Source: Methylophilales bacterium LSUCC0135 (lineage in GTDB: Bacteria > Pseudomonadota > Gammaproteobacteria > Burkholderiales > Methylophilaceae). Taken from it: 39,927 bases of DNA. A program made the position numbers and the translations under genes. The DNA lies in the NCBI GenBank assembly GCA_001704575.1, contig MCAW01000017.1, positions 1-39,927 on the forward strand, written 5' to 3'. The notes under the pieces were generated by a model. That model did not search any database and was not told the DNA's origin. It saw nothing but the letters and a program-made list of their open reading frames with translations. Below, one piece after another: positions 33,960-39,900 of this stretch. The first letter of the stretch is position 1; each line of letters opens with the position of its first letter.

Positions 33960-34394
33960 TTATAAAATTATTTGACCAAATTTTTTTGCTAACTTTACGA
34001 GCTGCCCTCTGTCAGGGCTTTCCCAGTTAACTTCCTTATCAAATGCGGTAAACATTTTTGAGGCATTTCCGTGTGAGGTGATTGAAATCATTTCACCACC
34101 AAGCGCAGTAAATTTAAACCAATGAGGTGTGTTAGCAGGAACATAAATAAAGTCACCTTGAATGGCTATTGTTTCCATATCGCCAACGCCACATTTAACT
34201 TCTCCCTTAAGAACATAAAATGATTCATCCCATGGGTGGAAGTGAGGGCCAGGGCCTTTTCCTTCAGTGCCCGTCATATGAAATAGCTCAAACCCAGAAG
34301 TGGCATCATTTGACGCGAGCACATTAATCATGAAGCCACCAACGTTCAAAGGAGGCTTTCTAGAAAACTCAGTACTAATGATCGGTATTATCAT
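33960..34394 (-). CDS. Small cupin-domain protein
   Basis: A 144-residue single-domain cupin. Motif 1 is GPGPHFHPWDESFYVLKGEV (metal ligands HFH, Glu and the later His), motif 2 is GDFIYVPANTPHWFKFTA. Such proteins bind a metal and act as isomerases, dioxygenases or binding proteins; no function can be assigned. Base composition is clearly AT-rich compared with the operons on both sides, and the gene lies between the two 163-bp repeats, so it is probably acquired. A GGGATGA sequence precedes the ATG. Confidence 0.85.
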   Translation of the reverse strand: MIIPIISTEFSRKPPLNVGGFMINVLASNDATSGFELFHMTGTEGKGPGPHFHPWDESFYVLKGEVKCGVGDMETIAIQGDFIYVPANTPHWFKFTALGGEMISITSHGNASKMFTAFDKEVNWESPDRGQLVKLAKKFGQIIL

Positions 34395-34560
34395 TTAATC
34401 ATCCCAGTATGCTATAGAAAAGTGGTGACCCAGAAGAATGAACAATGCCCCATCACGAATCGATCAGGAGAATGGGGAAAACTCTGGGCTTTAAGCCAAA
34501 GTATGTAATTTTAATAGCTGTAAAAGTGGCTGATAAGGTATCAGCCAAAATCAATTGAGA

Positions 34561-34723
34561 AGTGACACTATCAGTGACACCATTTTTGTAAAATGGATAT
34601 TAATATCAACTGAATTAATGTAGTTATAGACTACCACAAAACAGCATTTCAATTTGGATTGAGTCAGGGGCAAACTTTGTACTGTGTGTATTTTCAACAG
34701 TGCAAATGTAAAAACCCCCACCC
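34561..34723. repeat. 163-bp direct repeat, copy 2
   Basis: Partner of 33327-33489. This copy runs into the complete terminator at 34710-34738 and is probably the ancestral location, copy 1 being the derived one. Confidence 0.9.
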
Positions 34724-34738
34724 GTTGCCGGGTGGGGG
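34710..34738 (-). terminator. Strong rho-independent terminator of the recombination operon
   Basis: Stem CCCCCACCCG (34715-34724), loop TTGC, stem CGGGTGGGGG (34729-34738); on the minus strand it is followed by TTTTT. It begins only 4 bp beyond the second stop (34743) of the exonuclease gene, which supports 34743 as the original end of that gene. Confidence 0.9.
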
Positions 34739-34742
34739 AGCT

Positions 34743-35606
34743 TCAACTGGTTATGGTAATGCGCACCTCCTCGCTGCCAGCTTTGCGATACGGCTCAAGA
34801 TCGATGGCCTGCAGGGCAGGAATCTTCTTGTAGTCGATGCTGCCCTGTTTCCAGTAACGCGTCACCGTCACCCCATAGCCGCTTTCACGATTATGTTTGG
34901 CAAGGGTGAGTAGTCTCGCTTTCGCCGTATCTACCTTGGCCTGCGCTTCATCGACCAGCGACTTCCAGCCGAGATAAGCATCTGCGGCTTCCTTCTACTC
35001 AGAATCAAAGCGCTGCAAAGTATCTGCTTCAGACAAGGGTGGTGGCTGGTCTTTGTCCAGATATGGCTGGAATGCTTCCCAGGCTGCCTTGATGGATTCA
35101 AACCAAAGCGGGTCTGGTTTGATATCGAGCTGAATGCCGGTTGTGCCATCAAATACCCAGAGATGCGCAAGCCTTGCCTTCGACACCATAAGCTGATGTT
35201 GTAGCTGAGCGAGGTAATGCTCAGGCACCGTCCCGATAGTAGCTTGCTGCCATAGCTCTGAAGCCTGTCCTTTGAATGGACACTTCACTTCCAGCAATAC
35301 CTGGCCATCGAGCGTGATGCCATCGAGACTGGCCGAGTAGTCATCATCGACCATGACTTTGGGCTGCATGATGAGGCCAGACATTTCCTCAAAGGCTAAT
35401 CGTGCCTTCGGCTCAGTAGCGCTGCCATAGCGCATGGCCTCGGTTTCTTCCACCTCCTTTCTACCGGTCTTGATCAGCCAAAGATCGTAGGGCGTGCACC
35501 ATGGCGATAGCCCCATTACGGCTGCAGTTTCACTGGCGTTACGATAGTGCTGCCGATGCGCATGCCAAGCGTCTGAGCCTTGTTCCAGTTTCAGTATGGC
35601 GTTCAT
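34743..35606 (-). pseudogene. YqaJ-family (lambda-exonuclease-like) recombinase nuclease interrupted by an in-frame amber codon
   Basis: The frame starts at 35606, overlapping the annealing-protein stop by 4 bp. Codons 1-203 encode the PD-(D/E)XK nuclease core: WHAHRQHYRNASETAAVMGL, AMRYGSATEPKARLAFEEM, DYSASLDGITLDGQVLLEVK. Codon 204 is TAG (34995-34997). The same frame then stays open for 83 codons (KEAADAYLGWKSLVDEAQAK, GYGVTVTRYWKQGSIDYKKI, LEPYRKAGSEEVRITITS) to TGA at 34743; that part matches the C-terminal extension usual in phage/ICE YqaJ nucleases. Either the gene is a recent nonsense pseudogene, or the 203-residue core still works, or the amber is read through. Confidence 0.85.
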
Positions 35607-36301
35607 GCTGCCTCCTTTCGATACGTCTCCAGTTGGCGAATAACTCGATTCACTTCTGACTTGGGGATATGGGCAAGATCATCGAAACCGAAGAAGCCCA
35701 GTAACTGCTCGACATCCGTGCCGGTTTCTTCAATCAAACGCTGGATGTAACGCAGCTGATTAGGGGTCAGCAAAACATCGTCGCGTAAGTCGCTACGTAC
35801 AGGCTTTACAACGCGCGTAGAGGCACGATCGTCACGCTGGCTATAACTCGGTTGAGACGCAGAAGAAGTCGCGTTAAAACCGCTTGTATGCGGTCTGCTA
35901 TTCCCTTGATTGTTCTCCACCGGCAGGTCTTCACCGGCATAGATATACAAGCCTAATCCATGCAGTGCGATGGCTTTGACCAAGGCCCGTTGAATGGACG
36001 TATTGATATCGAACGCGTTGGGTGCGAGCAAAGGCCGGTTTCTACCATCAAGCACCGGATGAATCTGACTGAGCGTCACATTCTTCACGGTGACTGACAC
36101 TTCAACGAAGGTGCCGTTATCGGTGGCGAGGAAGGGTAGGCCATTAAAGCGTTTCACTTCCCAGGTCGCTTCCGCATCAAACTTACGAAGCTTTGCTACA
36201 GCGTATGGCCAGGACAGATAACTGAACTGCCCTTTGTGCTCGATATGCGCCGACACGTCGATGCCTGCCAGCTCGCTGAAATAGTTGTGCTCTTGTTGCA
36301 T
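35603..36301 (-). CDS. Single-strand annealing protein, Sak3/DUF1071 family
   Basis: The ATG at 36301 follows AAAGGA and gives 232 residues. The DUF1071 (Sak3-type) core spans about 1-125: FSELAGIDVSAHIEHKGQFS, YLSWPYAVAKLRKFDAEATW, NAFDINTSIQRALVKAIALH, GLGLYIYAGEDLP. A Ser/Asn-rich linker and a small C-terminal helical domain (LLTPNQLRYIQRLIEETGTD, VNRVIRQLETYRKEA) follow. Such proteins anneal complementary single strands and work with a 5'-3' exonuclease, here the overlapping YqaJ gene, as a Red-like recombination module. Confidence 0.88.
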   Translation of the reverse strand: MQQEHNYFSELAGIDVSAHIEHKGQFSYLSWPYAVAKLRKFDAEATWEVKRFNGLPFLATDNGTFVEVSVTVKNVTLSQIHPVLDGRNRPLLAPNAFDINTSIQRALVKAIALHGLGLYIYAGEDLPVENNQGNSRPHTSGFNATSSASQPSYSQRDDRASTRVVKPVRSDLRDDVLLTPNQLRYIQRLIEETGTDVEQLLGFFGFDDLAHIPKSEVNRVIRQLETYRKEAA

Positions 36302-36339
36302 GATGATTCCTTTCGAGATATGAATGAACAGAAATGACA

Positions 36340-36360
36340 AAGCCCGGAAGTACCGGGCTT
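36340..36360 (-). promoter_or_regulatory. Intercistronic hairpin before the annealing-protein gene
   Basis: Perfect stem AAGCCCGG (36340-36347) and CCGGGCTT (36353-36360) with a 5-nt loop, between ardC and the annealing-protein gene. On the minus strand it is followed by TGTCATTTC, a weak T-tract, so it could attenuate or act as an mRNA-processing or stability element. Confidence 0.5.
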
Positions 36361-36387
36361 GTGTCTGGTGGTTGAAATGAGCTTTGA

Positions 36388-37317
36388 TCAGCTCGTCGAT
36401 ACCATCCCAACCAATGGGGTTGAATGCTGTTCAGAGGCGAGGACATAGTCCGCTGCCGCTTGTGCTTTACTGGCTGCGACGAAGATCAAGCGTTTGTCAT
36501 GGCGGAGTGCAGATAACCAGCTATCGATATAGCTCGCATGCTGCAGCTTTCCATGTAGCGCACAGTGCGCAGTCAGAAAGGCAGACCCCATTTCTGCGAC
36601 CAGCTCTTCGAAGGCATAGGCTTCCAGTCCATGCTGTCTGCCCAGAACACGATTGCATCTGGACGGATGTCCGGTCCAATGCGTCAATTCATGCAAAGCG
36701 GTGGCGTAATAGTCTTCCGCCGTCTCGAACTGCTGTGCGTGCGGTAGACAGATACGATCGAGATCAGGCTGGTAGCAAGCGACATTACCACCATGGCTGA
36801 TACTGGCACCGGACGATACGATAAGCGACTCGGCCATTTCGCATGGTTGCCACACCGGTGGAGCTGGTGGTGTCAGATACCGTTCTGGTAAACCAGACAA
36901 CTGATCCAGATTGAACACGGTATAGCTACGCAGCATTGGGATGACGCGAGCGCTAGACTGGGTTGAGGCTGACGTAGATACAGAAGGAATCTCACCTTCA
37001 TCCGCTCCCCCTTCATCGCCCTCGGCATCGACTTCCTTCCATTTGAAGAAGACGATGCCGGTGCCACGTTCACCCTTGTTAACGAGAGCGCCGAGCTGAT
37101 TCGCTTGTTTCAACGTCAGCCAACGGCTGGAAGTAAAGCCGTGCAGCATACTCTCTGCATGTAACAGCAGCAGATTGATACCACGATAGGGTTTGTGGGT
37201 GAGTAGATTGGCAGCGAAGCCGCTGTCATGATCGGACCAGGGTTTGATCCATGGTGGGGTACCAGCTTCAATCGCCGCAATAATGCGGTCGGTAATACGT
37301 TGATAAAGGTCTTGCAT
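36388..37317 (-). CDS. ArdC-type antirestriction protein (ssDNA-binding domain plus zincin domain)
   Basis: A 309-residue protein. The N-terminal ArdC domain is clear: LYQRITDRIIAAIEAGTPPW, IKPWSDHDSGFAANLLTHKP, YRGINLLLLHAESML and KGERGTGIVFFKWKEVD. The C-terminal metallopeptidase-like domain has the zinc motif HELTHWTGH and the downstream FEELVAEMGSAFLTAHCAL with the third ligand. ArdC proteins protect incoming mobile DNA from restriction and bind single strands. An acidic/Ser-rich linker (about 100-125) joins the domains. It lies in an operon with recombination genes, as expected of plasmids and ICEs. Confidence 0.9.
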   Translation of the reverse strand: MQDLYQRITDRIIAAIEAGTPPWIKPWSDHDSGFAANLLTHKPYRGINLLLLHAESMLHGFTSSRWLTLKQANQLGALVNKGERGTGIVFFKWKEVDAEGDEGGADEGEIPSVSTSASTQSSARVIPMLRSYTVFNLDQLSGLPERYLTPPAPPVWQPCEMAESLIVSSGASISHGGNVACYQPDLDRICLPHAQQFETAEDYYATALHELTHWTGHPSRCNRVLGRQHGLEAYAFEELVAEMGSAFLTAHCALHGKLQHASYIDSWLSALRHDKRLIFVAASKAQAAADYVLASEQHSTPLVGMVSTS

Positions 37318-37336
37318 GATTTAGGTCTCCATAAAG

Positions 37337-37369
37337 CACAACGCCCGTGCGTGAAGCACAGGCGTTGTG
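37337..37369 (-). promoter_or_regulatory. Long intercistronic hairpin before ardC
   Basis: CACAACGCC (37337-37345) pairs with GGCGTTGTG (37361-37369); inside, GTGC pairs with GCAC after one mismatch, leaving a GTGAA loop. A second hairpin placed just before a gene of the same operon, like that at 36340-36360. Confidence 0.5.
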
Positions 37370-37410
37370 TGGGTTGGAATAAAAACAGCAGGCATCAATA
37401 AAGCGATCCG

Positions 37411-37494
37411 CTACCTCAGTAGCTTCATCAGCACCTTCAAAAGAACTGGCAGGCCATGACGGCGCATGACATTGAGCGCCATCAAAATTGCCAT
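37411..37494 (-). CDS. Possible 27-residue hydrophobic/basic peptide
   Basis: A short frame MAILMALNVMRRHGLPVL, then LKVLMKLLR, begins 5 bp after the stop of the small membrane-protein gene and ends at TAG. It is amphipathic and basic, like some small membrane peptides. There is no strong ribosome-binding site, and the length is too short to judge coding bias. The rest of 37318-37499 holds only the hairpin. Confidence 0.25.
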   Translation of the reverse strand: MAILMALNVMRRHGLPVLLKVLMKLLR

Positions 37495-37499
37495 ATCTT

Positions 37500-37775
37500 T
37501 TAGAGCTTCAGTGCGAAGATGCCTGGGTAATAGGCGTTGCCATCGATATGCCCGAACAGACGCTTCAAGAGCGACGTGGCGATAGAGGTTAGAAGACCAG
37601 CCAGTGTCGCTGCCATGATGCCGCTGAACGTGCCCCAGTGCAGGGCAAGCACTGCAGCACTGACGGCGACATCGATGACGATGTCGTGCTTGAGTAGACG
37701 CAGCATTAAGCGTCTGGGCAGTTTGACTAGGATGAGCGTGACACCGAGGAAGATGGTGATACCGGTTGTGAACAT
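37500..37775 (-). CDS. Small membrane protein of unknown function in the mobile-element operon
   Basis: A 91-residue protein with two or three hydrophobic segments (TGITIFLGVTLILVKL, VIDVAVSAAVLALHW, GIMAATLAGLLTSIATSLL) and basic stretches (PRRLMLRLLKHD) that place it in the inner membrane. The Shine-Dalgarno AAGGAGG is strong and well spaced. The gene starts 12 bp after the preceding small gene. I do not recognise the family. Confidence 0.65.
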   Translation of the reverse strand: MFTTGITIFLGVTLILVKLPRRLMLRLLKHDIVIDVAVSAAVLALHWGTFSGIMAATLAGLLTSIATSLLKRLFGHIDGNAYYPGIFALKL

Positions 37776-37787
37776 GACGGTACCTCC

Positions 37788-37982
37788 TTACGACTTTGGG
37801 CGGGCAGAATCCCGCCAGGCTTGTACGATGTCTGAAGCGACAGATTCAGATGCCTTCGGTAGCGTTGCCGCTTGATGCCCGACAGCGCGGACCAGGCTAA
37901 ATACCGAGAGCGCTACGCGATGCGTCAGCGATCGATTGATTGGACGCGAGGCTTGAGGATTGAGTGGGATTGCTGGTTTCAT
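37788..37982 (-). CDS. Small hypothetical protein, first gene of the minus-strand accessory operon
   Basis: The ATG at 37982 follows GGAG and gives 64 residues (MKPAIPLNPQASRPINRSLT, then HRVALSVFSLVRAVGHQAAT). It is basic, with an amphipathic central helix and no recognisable domain. A longer frame to 38045 lacks a ribosome-binding site. Its position makes it the first gene after the presumed promoter near 38082-38087. Unknown function. Confidence 0.5.
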   Translation of the reverse strand: MKPAIPLNPQASRPINRSLTHRVALSVFSLVRAVGHQAATLPKASESVASDIVQAWRDSARPKS

Positions 37983-38103
37983 GGGATGCTCCAATAAGAT
38001 GCAGGACATTCTGCACAGACACATCCCACCCTGGATTTGCAGCAACGCTGAAGCCGACTCATCAGCGAGCTGGCTCGAAGCATTTTAGGCCGCAGACGAA
38101 ACG

Positions 38104-38145
38104 AAATCCGAACCGGGGGGTGGCAAATCCGAAGTGGGGGGAGGG
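38104..38145. repeat. Two tandem 21-bp G-rich repeats, probable activator or repressor site
   Basis: AAATCCGAACCGGGGGGTGGC (21 bp, 38104-38124) is followed directly by a copy with the same AAATCCGAA head and G-run (38125-38145). The AAATCCGAA cores are 21 bp apart, two helical turns. On the minus strand the proximal core ends 16 bp before TAAAAT, where a -35 element would be expected but is missing, so a DNA-binding activator is likely. Confidence 0.65.
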
Positions 38146-38240
38146 GTGTCACGCACGGACTTGCGAAAAAAAATTGCAGAAAAATTTTACGAGGCATTCA
38201 TCGTGAACTCGATGTGATCAATATACTAAAAATGAAAATA

Positions 38241-38269
38241 TTGACACCGAGAGGCACCGGGCGTAGCTT
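38241..38269 (+). promoter_or_regulatory. Sigma-70-like promoter for the hemerythrin-macrodomain operon
   Basis: TTGACA (38241-38246), 17-bp spacer, TAGCTT (38264-38269). The -35 is consensus, the -10 weak. Transcription would start near 38276, leaving a leader of about 56 nt. Confidence 0.45.
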
Positions 38270-38288
38270 GGGTGCATATAACAAGTAC

Positions 38289-38317
38289 TGCCTGCGACGA
38301 TAGGTAGTCAGCAGGCA
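38289..38317 (+). promoter_or_regulatory. Leader hairpin upstream of the hemerythrin gene
   Basis: TGCCTGC (38289-38295) pairs with GCAGGCA (38311-38317), extended inside by GAC/GTC with one bulged A. It ends six bases before the ribosome-binding site AGGAGA (38324-38329), so it could affect mRNA stability or translation. Confidence 0.5.
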
Positions 38318-38331
38318 GGTGAGAGGAGACT

Positions 38332-38820
38332 ATGGTTCCCCAGCCAGAAGCAGCCTGCATGGCTACGCATCAGGATTTGGAGGCAATACACCTAGACCAT
38401 CGTCGTTTAGCCACTTGTCTCGCACTGTTGCATACCACCTGCATCCATCTCAATGACCATCTCGGCTGCGATAGCTGTAGCTATGAACAACTCGGTGTCT
38501 GCCGCGGTCAGCTTCCTTCCTTCATCCATGATCTGGTCGATATTCTGACCAGCCATTTCTACCGGGAAGAGGCGTTGATGCTGTGCATGCAACAAAGTGG
38601 GCAGCTAGATGGCGACTTCAAGTCCCATCATCAAGCGCATGTGCGAATTCTGCAGCGACTCAACAAGCTATTTAGCGAGGTACAACAGCTGGATCGTTCC
38701 GGCCGAACCGAAGATGCTTATTTCCACTTTGACTATATGATGCAAGGAGCGATGGCAGAACATGATCGCAGATTTGACGCCGACCTCATGGTGCGCATGG
38801 AGAAAGCATTAAAGCACTGA
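38332..38820 (+). CDS. Hemerythrin-like di-iron protein with extra cysteine cluster
   Basis: A 162-residue four-helix-bundle hemerythrin. The ligand set is complete: His23 (LDHRRLA), His75 and Glu79 (HFYREE), His99 and His103 (HHQAH), His144 and Asp149 (EHDRRFD). Between helices 1 and 2 is an insertion with Cys46, Cys49 and Cys57 (CDSCSYEQLGVC), which could form a redox or metal site. Such proteins bind oxygen or NO or sense redox state. AGGAGA before the ATG supports this start. Its stop overlaps the start of the macrodomain gene by one base. Confidence 0.85.
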   Translation: MVPQPEAACMATHQDLEAIHLDHRRLATCLALLHTTCIHLNDHLGCDSCSYEQLGVCRGQLPSFIHDLVDILTSHFYREEALMLCMQQSGQLDGDFKSHHQAHVRILQRLNKLFSEVQQLDRSGRTEDAYFHFDYMMQGAMAEHDRRFDADLMVRMEKALKH

Positions 38821-39329
38821 TGGTGCAATTTAATATCAGCTACGTCAGCGGCAACATCCTCGATCAGACGGACTGTGATGCGATCATCAATTCCGCCAAC
38901 TCGAGTCTCAGGGCGGGGAGTGGTGTTTGTGGTGTCATTCATAAAGCCGCAGGGCCGGAACTCGCTATATACGGACAACGCTTCGCGCCATTGAGGCCAG
39001 GAGAGGCGATATTAACGCCTGGCTTTAATTTACCCATTCCTTATGTGATTCATGTCTGCGCACCGAAATACCCGATAGACCACGATGCTGAGCGATTGCT
39101 AGGACTATGTCTGTGGCGAGGCATCAAGCTGGCAGAGGAGAATCACTTCAAGCGGATTGCGCTGCCAGCGGTAGGAGCAGGGATCAATGGCTTTACGCCT
39201 ACGCATGCCAGAGCGATATTTCAAGAGGTGGCTGAGACCTTTAGTGCAAGCCCCGCACTCAAGGAAATACGCTATGTGACGTACCAAACAAAAACGGCAC
39301 CCGAAGGTGCCGTCTCTGAAATACTTTGA
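38820..39329 (+). CDS. Macrodomain protein (ADP-ribose/O-acetyl-ADP-ribose hydrolase type)
   Basis: A 169-residue single macrodomain. The ADP-ribose-binding elements are visible: VSGNILDQTDCDAIINSANS, then SGVCGVIHKAAGPEL, and the second loop ALPAVGAGINGFTP. Bacterial members remove ADP-ribose from proteins, nucleic acids or acetyl-ADP-ribose. It is translationally coupled to the hemerythrin gene (TGATG overlap). The last 13 codons (TKTAPEGAVSEIL) are encoded by the hairpin that terminates the convergent pqqA gene, so the natural C-terminus may have been replaced at this point. Confidence 0.9.
   Translation: MVQFNISYVSGNILDQTDCDAIINSANSSLRAGSGVCGVIHKAAGPELAIYGQRFAPLRPGEAILTPGFNLPIPYVIHVCAPKYPIDHDAERLLGLCLWRGIKLAEENHFKRIALPAVGAGINGFTPTHARAIFQEVAETFSASPALKEIRYVTYQTKTAPEGAVSEIL
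39290..39313 (-). terminator. UUCG-loop terminator of pqqA
   Basis: Stem ACGGCACC (39294-39301), loop CGAA (TTCG on the minus strand), stem GGTGCCGT (39306-39313), followed on the minus strand by TTTTTG. It starts 24 bp after the pqqA stop and overlaps the 3' end of the macrodomain gene. Confidence 0.8.
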
Positions 39330-39336
39330 AACCGAA

Positions 39337-39408
39337 TTAGCGGTTGCAAACGTACATTGTTACTTCAAAACCGAAACGCATTTCAGTAGCAGCTGGCTTG
39401 GTCCACAT
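39337..39408 (-). CDS. pqqA: PQQ precursor peptide PqqA
   Basis: A 23-codon gene: the peptide begins [14 protein letters not shown] and ends EVTMYVCNR. The Glu and Tyr that are cross-linked to form pyrroloquinoline quinone are Glu15 and Tyr19 in the conserved E-V-T-M-Y. AGGAGAA lies 7 bp before the ATG, and a TTCG-loop terminator follows the stop, so it is transcribed as a single small gene. No pqqBCDE genes follow; the other PQQ genes must lie elsewhere. It could supply PQQ for enzymes such as the quinoprotein at 27695-29539. Confidence 0.93.
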   Translation of the reverse strand: MWTKPAATEMRFGFEVTMYVCNR

Positions 39409-39566
39409 GATAATTCTCCTGTAATCGTTGTTGAGGTGTTTCACAAAATGACAATTCATATTTTACCGACGCCACCGATAAACGCTGTATGCAGCATCAT
39501 GAATGCGGGCTAAGGATTTTCATGAAAGGGTGAGGCGCGCCGATAGCGCGTATTTAGCTTCACTGC
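39409..39566 (-). promoter_or_regulatory. Upstream region of pqqA
   Basis: A 158-bp region without a gene that should contain the pqqA promoter. On the minus strand TAAAAT occurs near 39470, but I see no convincing -35 partner. No further structure is evident apart from GGCGCGCC near 39535. Confidence 0.3.
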
Positions 39567-39773
39567 CTATTGGGTCAAGGATTGGGGCTGTCGGGGTAAT
39601 TCGATTTCTGTGGTGATCGTTTCAGGTGCTGATCTAAACAGCGAGATGATGATGTATATGAGAATGAGCAGGGCAGCAGTGCCGGTTACAACCTTCAAGA
39701 CTTTGGCCCAAGGTATTGTTGGCTTCTCTTCATCAAGAATCACATATTTCTGTTTTTTCTTGTAATCCTGCAT
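39567..39773 (-). CDS. Small single-span membrane protein of unknown function
   Basis: The ATG at 39773 follows GGAGATCGA and gives 68 residues; a longer frame to 39812 has no such site. The layout is a charged cytoplasmic head (MQDYKKKQKYVILDEEKPTI), one transmembrane helix (VTGTAALLILIYIIISLF) and a short polar tail (SAPETITTEIELPRQPQ). Not recognised as a family. It lies upstream of pqqA on the same strand, 158 bp away. Confidence 0.65.
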   Translation of the reverse strand: MQDYKKKQKYVILDEEKPTIPWAKVLKVVTGTAALLILIYIIISLFRSAPETITTEIELPRQPQSLTQ

Positions 39774-39875
39774 TCGATCTCCTCTCTGGCCATGCTCCCG
39801 TTTGGCCATCATTTGGACAAGATTGCGTTGGTTGGATACTGCCAGTTACTCGACATCAATGCATACATATTAAAA

Positions 39876-39900
39876 CAAAAACGGCACACAAGGTGCCGTT
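39876..39900 (-). terminator. Terminator of a minus-strand gene beyond the window
   Basis: Stem AACGGCAC (39880-39887), loop ACAAG, stem GTGCCGTT (39893-39900); the minus strand continues TTTGTTTTA. The sequence closely resembles the pqqA terminator (shared ACAAAAACGGCAC and GGTGCCGT). Confidence 0.7.

Larger units (their letters stand above)
37983..38331. other. Divergent intergenic control region (349 bp)
   Basis: No gene is seen. The region separates the minus-strand recombination operon from the plus-strand hemerythrin-macrodomain pair. It holds a possible minus-strand -10 hexamer (TAAAAT at 38087-38082), the G-rich tandem repeats at 38104-38145, an AT-rich stretch at 38165-38245, a plus-strand promoter and a leader hairpin, listed separately. 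Confidence 0.6.

Noticed and set aside
34659-34913. Plus-strand frame of 84 codons beginning in repeat copy 2
   Set aside because: It runs through the terminator and the antisense of the exonuclease C-terminus, has no ribosome-binding site and no family resemblance.
38015-38075. CTGATGAG on the minus strand in the operon leader, resembling a hammerhead ribozyme core
   Set aside because: No CGAAA core strand or stem III with a cleavage triplet follows, so the fold cannot form.
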